Below, in pieces: positions 12,601 through 22,955 of a stretch of 64,000 bases of DNA. Source of the stretch: Phytoseiulus persimilis (Eukaryota > Arthropoda > Arachnida > Mesostigmata > Phytoseiidae). The position numbers and the translations under genes are program-made. The stretch is taken from assembly GCA_037576195.1 (NCBI GenBank), contig CM075103.1, positions 25,566,723 to 25,630,722 on the forward strand. Reading direction: 5' to 3'. Each line of letters begins with the position of its first letter. Within the stretch, counting starts at the first letter, position 1. Under the pieces are notes generated by a model. It searched no databases. It was given only the letters and a program-made list of their open reading frames with translations, and had not been told where the DNA came from.

Positions 12601-15200
12601 ACGATTTGGTCAATAAAATAACAAGAACGGCAATGGTAATCCGGAGAGTCCGGCTCTGTTCAGCACGCCACTGAGAATAAAGCTCATACTCTGAATGTGT
12701 TGTTCAGCAATTCGTTCGAATTCCGCGCGACGGGATGACTCCTCCAAAGACCTGAAGTACATGTCAGAGCAACATACATAGAACCGTTCATGTGGCAGAT
12801 GAAGAGTTTATATCGCTGGCATGCCAGCTGAAATGACTTGGTCCCGTTCGAGTCCTTGTGGTTGCTTGGTCTGCGTGCGGTCGGTCCGGGATGGGAGGGT
12901 CCCAGATTCAGCCTAAGACTCTTCGTGCAATCCTTCGATTTCGTGGCATCGTTCCACGTGCGGGATTCGAACACGAGAACCTCCTCGAAGAAGAGTGGGC
13001 GAGCGTGTGCTCGACAGCCGTTGAGCGAGAGCGGCTGGAGCATCCTCGATGAGAGTGCTGTGGAAAATACAAATAGGAAGTGTTCAACGTTTCCACGGTT
13101 GAATCGAGGACGACTATGAGAGTCTCACCAAGTGGAGTCCCGATTCAATTTAGGAGAAACATCGAGAGAAGCATTGATGGTGCTGCTAGAGAGTCCAGCG
13201 ATTCTCTATCAATATATCTACAGGGTGGCCTATGTCTCCGTCCAGAAATTCAAGGTCGCCTGGATCGCTGAACTAACTCGTTCGTTTTCCTCTTTTGTAC
13301 TTGTTATTCTCATGCCGCCGGAGTCAGACGTTCTAAGCAGTCGCTATCGTCGGCAGTCGTGATGGCAGAACGTTGAGAGTTCTTCCCACTAGCAATTCCA
13401 ACACAAGAACGTAACGGGGTATCGGGACGGAAGCGGCCAACACAAAAAGAAAGAAAGGAAAGTGGATGGGTCATGAAGACTGGAACAACCGAGACATTTG
13501 CCGAGCTCGATCCGAAAGGTTCTCCGTGACTTCGACATAAGTTCCGGTCCCGTTGGCGAGTTTCCCCTGAAGTCCCCTGAGTTCTAGCCGTATCGAAACG
13601 TGCCTGGTTTCGATCGAAGAGCGAGCTCGCGATAGCCGCAGACCCACGAGCGTCACTGGACGTCGAAAGAGATGATTATAGTCCAAGAATCGTCGACTAG
13701 CGCCGTATCAGTTTTCTATGCCGACCAAATAGACTGACGAGTTCGGTCAAGAGTGAAAGCGGCCCTTCGCGAACTACGTTCAAGCTCTTTGATGACATGG
13801 AGATGAACGGGCAGAGAAAACCTAGGAGTGAACTCTGGCGATTCCATCATTGCGAGAAACCGCCCGGAAATTTCCTCAAGCCTGGATTTTCCTCGAAAGC
13901 TGAGTTGCGGTGATGAAGAACTCGGAAGCACTTTCGCTCGAATCCTCTCCAGCACAGTCGGCGTATCACAGCCTTTTCGCCATCCGTTCGAAGGAGAAGC
14001 CGACGCAGCTTTTAAAATATTTGCATTCGGAACGTTCTGAAAAGCAAACAGGTGATGCAGCAACTCTCGATCTCACGGCGGCTCATGCCGCCCCGGAATC
14101 CAGAGCCTCTATCCGTGGAAAGCGAACCATTAGATGTTCGAGCGCATTCGAAGGGTCACAGGGTGACAGGGAAAAAATTCGGGGTTCGACCTTGAAGGCG
14201 CTTCTGCACGACCGACTTGTAAACAAGAGGCACTTGTTGGTAGCAGAAGTCCCTTCTGTCTCTCCCTGCGGCTCGCGGATGTGGTTAGTAGCAATAATAA
14301 TATGACGATTGCCTTCCTGTGCGAGAGCGATTTGCCCTTGCCTGCAGCACCGGCATCGTAATCCGCTCGAAGTCTTTTTGCAGTCTTTTCGAAACTCGCC
14401 GTTCAACTCGATCTAGACGGGGGAATATGGCCGATGAAAAGCGTCCTCTGCTCGCTTGGATCCTTCACGCCAAGCAGTCTTGAGGGCCTACTGCGCTCGA
14501 AAACTCACACCGGACCTCAGCTTCGCCGGCCTCGGTTTCGTGACTTCGTCGTCTTCTGGCCGCCGTCACGGTTCCGTAAGCCTACTTCGAAGCTCGTCTC
14601 CGGTGCTGCGAGTTTTGCTCAAGGAGAGTTCGCCTCGTGCCTGAGACTACACAGGTCCCGGTGTTTTCCTGAGCTCACCTCCGTTGACGGTTGGACGGCG
14701 AGTTCGGCGAAGTGGATCGGCTTCTAGTGTTGTCTAGTGCATATCAATCGGGACTGTGTCGAGCACGTCGACTTTTCTGTGATAATCAACTCGTGAAGTG
14801 TGCAGAAACAGTCCAACGTCAACGGTTACGCTGCCGGCTACGTGCAAGTGCTCGTGCTGCTGCTGTTTGGTGTCTCTGGCGGAGGTGTTGTTGTTGTCGG
14901 GGCGAGTGGCGATCTGCGCCGCTTCGGAGAGTCTCGTCGTCGATCGAGTTCGAAAGTTCATCGGCGGTGTCTCGGGTCGTGTGCTAATCCGTTAATGTTC
15001 AGTGACGTATTCCCTCACGGTGTGGGTGTTGATCAGAAAACCAGAGTGACGGCTACCGCGCTGACTGCCGGCCAACCAGCTAGCTAGCCAGCCAGCCGGC
15101 CAACCTGAGTGGGGAGTGAGACCGGCTACCGGGGAAGGGAAAACGCTGTCGCTCGCTGACGGTGTTGCGCTGGTGGATCATCTGCTAGTTCGCCTCGACC
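9671..15200. other. Non-coding stretch, ending in probable 5' leader of the 15.2 kb gene
   Basis: No supported genes from 9.7 to 14.4 kb. From about 14.4 kb to 15.2 kb the sequence is GC-rich with an AGCC-type short tandem (15077-15100), consistent with promoter and 5'UTR of the single-exon gene. Confidence 0.45.
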
Positions 15201-17003
15201 ATGGAGGAGACGTTTCTGGATTCGGTGTCGCGATGGCTGGGCTACATCGCCCTAACCTGGGTCTCGTACCTCATCTACCTGGCCAGCGGCCTGTCCGTGA
15301 CCGAGTGCGTGGCGGCCCTCCTCAACTCGAAGAAGACCGAAGCACCGCACATTCAAGTGATTCCGGCCACTCCCAGCACTCCGGACAAAACGTTCGAGAC
15401 CTTCGAGCTGCCCCAGGCGTCCGCGGAATCGACTTCCAACGCGACGGCGATGACGAAGAAGGCAGAACCGGTCGAGGACATCCTCCCCGAGGGAGGGTTC
15501 GTGCTCGACGCGCCGAATCGCAAGCCGAAAAACGTGGAAATCACGGATCATCCGACGGACGACGTGACGTCAGAGTGTACAGAAAGTTTTGCTGCGCCCG
15601 AGACTTCGGCGGTGGCGGCGGCGGCCTCCGCAACTTCGGCGGTTTTGGCGAACGCGGCGAGCATCGCGCCAGCGACGCAACTCTGCGATCCGATGTGCGA
15701 TCCGACGACCCGGTTCAACGTGACGCGGTGTTCGTTCTCCGTGGAGAAACTGCAGACGCTGCCAAGTATCAAGATCCTCACTCCGGAAGACGTTTGCCCG
15801 CCAGGGACTCTCATCAGCGGATTACCAGAGTCTGGTAATGATGACAGCAGTGATTCTGACCCCAGCCCCACTAACATCTGTCGAGCATCAGACCAACATT
15901 CGACTAACTTAACAGATCATCACTCTCCCCAGAGATCTAACTCCGACGAGGGAGCATCACCGGCCGGGCGCCGAACGGGCGGTGACGACCTACTGGTGAA
16001 GATGCTCTGCGACATTGACCAGGTCGAGGCTTGCCACGACCTGAGAAAGCCGCGGCCCAGCATCGACGAGCCCCTCCTCGCGTCCGACGCTGCTGTGACA
16101 CTTTTCGGTTTCGAACGACAGCAACAACAAGCTGATCCGCAACGAAGAAACCACGAAAAACTGAACAAACAGGTGTCGTGGGATTCTGGCCCGGGGAAGG
16201 CGGTGCGATTCTCACTGCCTGGATCAGACACTGCGGACTGCTCTGACGACAGCTGTTCTGAGGGGCAAGACGACGACGACGACGACGGAAATTTCCATGA
16301 GAGTCCGGACTCCGACGATGAGGACTCGGAGGGATCGCCGACAACGCAACGGAAGACGCCGTCGCGCGGAACTCCGCACGCGACGCAACTCAACGCGGGA
16401 TCCCCGCTCTACGAATCGCTGCTCAAGGATTTGAGCGATGAAACCCTCGACGAATCGACGGCCAGAATCGACACCGCCACCGTGCTCGACGCCCTGTTAT
16501 TCCAGAACAAACGAAGACGGAGTCTCCCGACGGTGCAGACGCCCGGCGGGGACTACGAGATGGTCTACCGGGAGAAACTCGAGCGCCAGTCTTTGGGAGA
16601 CTCCCTCCTGACCGAGACGAGCTTGACTCCCCAGAAGTTCAAAGCTTCTCTCAAAGAAGAAGACTTCGCAGATTTGTTGCCCCCTCTCAGCCCTGACTGT
16701 GGCTACGACTCACTTTCTGAGGTGGTATCTAGTCCCGACGAGTTCGACTGCTACGGATCGGCGCAGCAGTTGAGCGTCATTGTTGAAGAACCTCTCGAAG
16801 AGGACAAGAACCCCGTCCTCAAAAAGGAAGCCATGATACAGAACGGTAACTCCACGACAACACTAGCGCCGGCGGCAAACCTCATCAGCACGGAGAACGC
16901 CAAGCACGAAGCCGTTGACGTGAAAGCGTCGTCTGTCCTAAACCGAAACCATTCCCTGGCCCCGACGGAAGACTTCGACAGTTTCACAACGGTCAGATTG
17001 TAA
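15201..17003 (+). CDS. Single-exon membrane-anchored acidic protein with PP1-docking-like motifs, unrecognised (600 aa)
   Basis: An ATG (ccATGG) opens 600 codons with no intron. The N-terminus carries one hydrophobic helix at about residues 12-34 (WLGYIALTWVSYLIYLASG), so the rest is probably cytoplasmic. The body is low-complexity and acidic, with an Ala-rich part (about 130-155) and an Asp run (about 358-363). Two RVxF-type PP1-docking matches lie close together: K323-Q-V-S-W327 and K333-A-V-R-F337. Conserved-looking blocks follow (LYESLLKDLSDETLDES, DLLPPLSPDCGYDSLS). An AATAAA lies at 17186-17191. The preceding 700 bp looks like GC-rich 5' leader. The gene sits on the same strand inside what would be the first intron of upstream-started ankyrin transcripts. 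PP1 regulation is inference; I know no family for it. Confidence 0.75.
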   Translation: MEETFLDSVSRWLGYIALTWVSYLIYLASGLSVTECVAALLNSKKTEAPHIQVIPATPSTPDKTFETFELPQASAESTSNATAMTKKAEPVEDILPEGGFVLDAPNRKPKNVEITDHPTDDVTSECTESFAAPETSAVAAAASATSAVLANAASIAPATQLCDPMCDPTTRFNVTRCSFSVEKLQTLPSIKILTPEDVCPPGTLISGLPESGNDDSSDSDPSPTNICRASDQHSTNLTDHHSPQRSNSDEGASPAGRRTGGDDLLVKMLCDIDQVEACHDLRKPRPSIDEPLLASDAAVTLFGFERQQQQADPQRRNHEKLNKQVSWDSGPGKAVRFSLPGSDTADCSDDSCSEGQDDDDDDGNFHESPDSDDEDSEGSPTTQRKTPSRGTPHATQLNAGSPLYESLLKDLSDETLDESTARIDTATVLDALLFQNKRRRSLPTVQTPGGDYEMVYREKLERQSLGDSLLTETSLTPQKFKASLKEEDFADLLPPLSPDCGYDSLSEVVSSPDEFDCYGSAQQLSVIVEEPLEEDKNPVLKKEAMIQNGNSTTTLAPAANLISTENAKHEAVDVKASSVLNRNHSLAPTEDFDSFTTVRL

Positions 17004-17185
17004 ACTATGATTCCTATAGATCCTAATGCTCTATCTATTTTAAGTGATATCTCAAGTGTGCTAAGTGCTGAATTCCCGAGGTTGCGATTCACCGTCAAGC
17101 AACAGTGTCTCCGCAGCTTCTTTTAAAATTTCACCGGGAACGTGTGCTTGTAAGCGAGCGAATCCGAAGTGAAGAACCCGAACGG

Positions 17186-17191
17186 AATAAA
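17186..17191 (+). promoter_or_regulatory. Polyadenylation signal of the 15.2-17.0 kb gene
   Basis: An AATAAA hexamer followed by an A-run lies about 180 nt after the stop at 17003. This is the expected distance for a short 3'UTR of the single-exon gene. Confidence 0.5.
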
Positions 17192-18920
17192 AAAATCGAA
17201 GTGATTTTATGAAGACATCACGGCATGAACTTCATTGGAGACGTGACACTCGCACACTGAGGGGAACCACCTCTTTCGATTTTGAACGACAACCTCTCTG
17301 AGTTCGTTTCTCACGAATCATCTCTAATTTCTGTCTCAGTCTGCTTTCGCTAGACCGTTACCAAGGACGTTCGTGGTCTATCGTTCCGCGTGAATCATTG
17401 GAATGATTCAAGTACCTGTTTCGAGAACATGGAGTTTTCCAATCCCGGCGGCGTTCATTCGATTAGATGGGATTGGAGGAGAATTCGACGAGCGGTCGCC
17501 GACATCAAACTCGGAAGCCATCGACGAGACTCTCTCAAAGAGCGGCTGACTCTAATGGTTTATGGTTTCGGTGGTCGGGCGTGTTCTTACAATCAGGGCT
17601 TGTCTCGGACGCAGTAAACACAAGATCCCGAATATTCGGGCTTCGGTTTCGACTTATGAAAGCGCAAACTAGGCATCCATTCGCAGAGCTCCGTAGACTG
17701 GCGGACTTTACAACCTCTATCGCATTGAGCTTCTGCGATCCCGCTTTACAGCTGTTTCTCGAAGAAAAGATACGTGGTCCCTTCCCTCGTTTCTCTCGGA
17801 AATTCCTCGAGTTTCTCGTCATGGCCGATATCCGGGACGAAGTATTTATTTGAACACGTTCACCCTCTCGAACGGAGTGCAGTCCGGTATAAATGAAAAA
17901 CCGACCAGACCTCGGCTCGAACGGACCGTTAATCGATTCCCTCAGCTCAGAGGAATGCCCCAGTCTGGCGTTCGATGAATATGGCGCGAGGCTGAACCGC
18001 TTTGGGAAACGCCGATCGCACTCTGGAACTTGAGATAAGCAGCCTTAGCTTTCGAGGAGATAATTTGCGTTGCCCGAGAAGCCAAACCGCCTCAACAAAC
18101 AAAGGCTTCGCTCATTCCGCTCCAGCCGCGTAACGGACCCAACGTCGCCTGGCGCTGTTCTCCTGAATCCTTGAGGAAACTCATGGCACTCCGCTCTGGG
18201 AGACGCTGAATCAAGGAATGGCGTTTCGTCTGATTCTCGGAGCAAAATGTCTCCGACCATCGGTCTCGTCTGGTAGCGTGTCGTTGAGAAATCGGCAGAA
18301 AAATCTTAGCAGCAGAACAGTATGTGTTCCGCTAATGACCGTTTTACGGAATGGACAGCTCCCATTCAGCGGCTGTTTCCCCGCGGCCCTAATCAAGACC
18401 AGTAGTCGTCCTGACGGAGGGAAAAAGGACTCGGCCAGACAGGGGTGAAGGCAGAGGGTTCGCCACGGTTGAAGGAAACCGAGGAGGGGACGGAGGGGCA
18501 TCTACGCGAGCGTCCAAACTCTCTCGCTCACATTCGGTTGTTCTCCTGAGAGTGGCGAAAGCTAGTGTTCTCCTGAGCTGAGGGTGGCTCGAACTGAGGG
18601 TGGTCGCCGCCGACCGACCCGCCACAGCTTACCCATGTGACGCATAGCGGTGACTCATGACGAGCTTCAGGAGCGGAGTCGGGGCTCGAGCCACACTCTG
18701 CGCGGTCGACGCATGCGTCATCCTTGCCAGGAGTGGAAGAGAGTCCGGATCGATCGATGTTGGACGCCGAGAGCGCCACATCGTCCTCGGATCAGAGCCG
18801 GCACCCACGCCAGGCTCACTGTAGTCGTGAGTGGTTAGTGAATTGTTGTGCGGTTTCTACGATTGAAGCCGGCGTATGCGCGCCGCAAGCGAAGGATAGC
18901 GACAGGAGACCACCAGAAGG

Positions 18921-18977
18921 ATGGTCACCAAAGACAGCGACAACAAGGAGAACGCTCCTGGCGAAAAGCCGCCCCAG
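18921..18977 (+). CDS. Candidate alternative first coding exon (19 codons)
   Basis: An ATG (aaggATGG) opens 19 codons reading MVTKDSDNKENAPGEKPPQ and meets gtaggc at 18978 after CCCCAG, phase 0. Codon use is like the real exons and the peptide is hydrophilic, as expected of an ankyrin leader. The intron to the ankyrin exon at 23371 would be 4.4 kb. The upstream few hundred bases are GC-rich and could hold a promoter. With the 3.6 kb and 22.9 kb exons this is one of the better candidates. Confidence 0.4.
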
Positions 18978-21900
18978 GTAGGCGAACTCCCTGACCCGGA
19001 CTCGGAGCAAGACACAGACACAGTTCACTCAGGACGGAGACGCTCCTAAGCCTAACGTCCTGGCGCCGTCCTGTCGTCGTCCTATTTTCATACGCAAGGT
19101 CTTCAAGTATGAGTTCTCCGCTCTTCACCCCCTGCGCTCGCTAATGATCCGATGGTTGGGCGCCGTGAGGAATTATGTGAATCTCGTGCGGGTCTCCAAG
19201 AGTCCGGAACGCGAGCCGGCCGCGTTTCGGTTCCGAGCGCGTGTGTAGCGAAGCCGTACGATAAGCTGTTGCAGCGGATTGATTGGCTCCGAAGGAGAGC
19301 TGCTCCCCCTTGCACGGGAGGACCGAACTTCGACAGAAAATCGGAATTCCGTGAAAATATTAAGACTCCAGAGCTCGAACTAGAACTCCCCGTTTCGTCT
19401 ATCTGATTCAAGCCCATCAGGTCGAGGATTCTGTCGATCCCGCCGATCTTTTATGATCCTGGGAGCGATCGGCTCGGGACAAGCTCCTGTTAAGCCCAGA
19501 CCACTCCAACATCCCTGATGTCGCTCGTGTTCTCCTTCGAAATCCTCTGTCCTCCGGTCAGTCCTGATGGATTGACTCATGCATATTGGGTTCAGCTTTC
19601 CTCTTGCGTCCCAGGGCGTCGCTGTTCAGGTGGAATCGATTGATTCTTCCGCTAGAGCCTCTGACGTGAGGGAAAATTGTACAATCTCGGCCAGCGGCGC
19701 CGCAGCACCTGTACCAGGAGTGCGAAGACCATCGTAGGCCATCTGGCGCCTGCCTGTGAGCAGCGGCGCCGCCGGCAGCGGCGGCAGCAGCTTTTGGACT
19801 CCGGGTTGGCTCGCTTCCTCGGTCGCTCGCTCGCTTGCCGGCGAGCTGACGAATTGCGAGGAGGACGCCACGGAGCCAAGCCTGGCTTCTCTCAGCGCTG
19901 TTTGTCAGCTGTGCTTTCGGGTTCAGAGGCGACGCGCATCGGGAGGATGAAGCCTCCTGAGGCTTTAGAATCAGTATCGTTGCCATCAGCGAAACACGGA
20001 GCTGTCCACAAACCGAGTCAACTTCACAATTGGTGTCGAGTTCAAGAGCTTGACTCCGTTTTCGCGCACAGGAATATTCCGGGAGGGGGGGGGGGGGGCG
20101 TTCCAACAGCAGCCTCCTCTCTTTCCACGATCGAGGAAGCTGACGCTCCAGGCGTACCCGTCTCGGTGGAAGAATCCCGAGTGAAATTTCGGCCGGGGGA
20201 GGGGGGGGGGGAGCCCGGAATGGAAACTTCCCAAAATAATTTGACCAAGAGTCTAGATTGCAGGGCGTGGCCTCGGTTTCTAGTTTTTCTCATTCTTTTC
20301 GCATTGCGCGACGACACAAGAGCCGCTCAAGCAGCTCGACAGCGACTCGGTGAACCGGCGAAGCGTTGAACGAGTTCGTTGGTGCTTTCGAAAATACCTC
20401 ACTCGGAACATCATTTGTGACTCACGACGTCTGTTTGCGATCGAAGGAATCCATTTGTAGAGGAACAGCTCGCCACGCACTTACGTTGTTGGCGTCGGGT
20501 CTCCATCATCGGCGACGGCGGCAACCCGGCCCTTCAAAATCTACATTCAAGACCGATCTGGCATCAATCCGCGACTTTTTCGGCTTTGCGCCCCTTAAAT
20601 CCTCACACTCCGTGTGTCGGACCGAATTCGGCTGAAGGATCCGGAGGCTCTCGAGAACCAGCCCCCCCCCCCCCTGCAGTCTAGTAGGTGACCTGATGAT
20701 GGAAGCTATCGATCTGAAACATTCTCGGAGAACCCGAACGTTTCCACATTAGAAGCCGCTGACTCATTTGTCCATCGAGGGTAGTGGCAGCAGGCCCACC
20801 AACGGGGACGAGGGAAACTTGGGACTCGGGCAGGAGGGCGAATACAGGATGAGGGGAACATTTGAGGTGGATGCATGACTCAGCAGCAACACGTGACTCG
20901 AGCCCTCAAATGATACAGTTGGTCCAGTTGTCTCCTAGGCTACGGGACTTCAGGTCGGAGAACGATCGAGCGGAGAGAGATATAGAGAGAGTGTCAGACT
21001 TTCGCCGGTTCGGAGAGAGCTTCGGACCGCTCGTTAGGGCTCTTCAGCGATCGAGGTGATCCCGGACTGACTTCGGGGTCCGACGTCGTCGCTGTAGAAC
21101 ATGTCTTGCTCGATCCAAGCGCTCCCGCGAACGGTAGTGCGGATCGGGGATCAGGGAAACGCGGGAAACTTCATAACCGGGCTCGGATTCTCTCAAAAAA
21201 TCGAGGGACGGCACGACATCTAGAGTGCTGTGGGCGTTGGTCAGCTTGGAGGGCCCGGAAACTCCGCCTAAACCTGTGGACAACCGGCCCGTATTTTATG
21301 TCGAGACAGTGTTGTAAAAAAGATGCGCGGGTCGAGTGCGTGCCGGGGCTCGCCCACATCCTCCCTTCAACAGGATCGGGTGCATCAATCAAATCCCGAG
21401 CGCTCGACGGCTCCCGACCACCTGAGACGGAGCTTTCAGAGACAAATCCACGCGAGGCCGGCGTCTTGACCTTGACACCGTGACTCGGTGGATCAGATTC
21501 GAACAAACACACATTCACGCTCACGATGCCCGATTTAGGTCTGTGGCGTCGTAAGCGGCGGGCGAACGCTCCTGCGATTCGGAGCACGTAGCAGCGTAGG
21601 TCAACTACGAAGGTCGAATTGAACGCCGTATTTTGAGGGCAGGGCGCCGATGTTGCTCGAAGGAGGGTGTGGCACCCGTGTTACAGAGAGCCGAACGGAG
21701 AGCGTTTCGAAAGCGGGATCGCCGCCGATTGGGATCGGAAGACCGGTCCACCGACGCGCTGGCTTTTGCTGATAACGTGTAGCTCTATCGACGAATCCGA
21801 CAGCGATTCATCCGAAACAACACCGAGCTTCAAAATCCCGTATGTTTGGTCCATGTACCTCGAGCTCGGCTCTCCACGTGCTTGCGTTTGGATTCATCGC

Positions 21901-22895
21901 TCAGGTAGCGGATCAGGTGAATCGGCATCGTGGGGTGTTCGATTTTCGGGAGGAGCAAATCTCTATTCGCTGAGATAATTCGACAGAGACGACGCCCGTA
22001 GCCATAACAACGGTGATATATCCGAGAGCCTGCCCGCCGGCATCAGCCGCACGCGACTCAGCTGGGAACGAACAGGCTGCTCGGCTCACATTCAGTCCTT
22101 GGACGGCGCTCGAGAGGAAATATTTTCGAGGAAGCGGGATCGGGTGGGGTCGCCGATCGAAGGTAAACAACAAGAAGTGACGGCAGCCGGTCCTTGTCCA
22201 AGTCATCGTTCGACTGACTGACTGACTGGATAACAATGACGGTGTTCACGGATCAATCTAGACAGACAGCTGACAGATGAGATGTGTCGGGCAAGCGACG
22301 AAGAAAAGAGAAATGCTGTGGCACTCATCCTCCGAAGAGCCCGGGTTCCGCCGATCCCGAGATCCCGGACGATTCGAGGCTTTGCCGCACTCTCTGACGT
22401 CTCCGAGCGAGTACAGGAGGAATTCTCCAGTTTCCGAAACCGACTAAATCTGTCGCCTGAGCCCAACAGTCGCGGCGGATGGAACAATCCGACGGTGGAT
22501 CGTGTCAGCGTCACACTCCTTGCCCGTCGGATCATCAGTAGTAGCGCCGGAGAGTCTACCGGAGACACAAAGCCGACAGCGGAGCGTTGTGCTGCAGGCC
22601 GATGCTATGCCACGAACTGTTTAGGACTGAGCGGTTCCTGTAGGACAAAGCGCCTGCTCGCTCGAGAGAAGTTATGCTGTCGAGGTCGCGTCGGAAGTGA
22701 AACCGAAAACGGTGCCGATGACTTTGGTGGTGATGTAGTCGAACTAGGGAGCAGTGATGGTGATGATCTCGGAAGTGGAGTCGGACGCGGAAGGGCCGTT
22801 GTTTCTAGTCTAGTTGGACTCACCCTAACACGAGTTGAGTGACTGCAGTGATTCCCTGGAGTTCAGAGCCACCTGAACACCACTGTGGAGTCACG
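18978..22895. other. Intronic or promoter sequence before the ankyrin repeats
   Basis: GC-rich with homopolymers. It holds frames such as 22282-22842 (186 codons from an ATG), with no domain recognised. (ACTG)n occurs at about 22211-22230. Confidence 0.45.
20085..20211 (+). repeat. Paired G homopolymers
   Basis: G14 at 20085-20098 and G11 at 20201-20211 lie about 100 bp apart. A C13 run follows at 20662-20674. They make any frame through this part unreliable. Confidence 0.85.
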
Positions 22896-22955
22896 ATGGA
22901 CTACAGCTTCCTGTTCGCGCAGCCGACGGTCTCGCCGCGAGTACGTGCGATCATC
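22896..22955 (+). CDS. Ank2: Candidate proximal first coding exon with two possible donors
   Basis: An ATG at 22896 (cacgATGG) reads [15 protein letters not shown] and then VRAII. A donor gtacgt occurs at 22941 after 15 codons and a second, gtaaga, at 22956 after 20 codons. Both are phase 0, so either can join the ankyrin exon at 23371 across an intron of only about 415-430 nt. This is the closest candidate leader to the repeat exons. An upstream frame (22282-22842, 186 codons) ends 53 nt before this ATG and could act as an uORF if transcribed. Confidence 0.45.

Noticed and set aside
12955-12985. Minus-strand TTCGAATCC-like B-box suggesting a tRNA
   Set aside because: The flanking bases do not form a five-pair T stem, and no acceptor stem or A-box is seen at the right distance.
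15116-15838. 240-codon frame overlapping the start of the 15.2 kb gene
   Set aside because: Another frame of the same GC-rich sequence. The 600-codon frame has the better start, the membrane helix and ends near a poly(A) signal.
19558-20106. 182-codon minus-strand frame
   Set aside because: Low-complexity GC-rich sequence running over a homopolymer tract whose length is uncertain; no domain.
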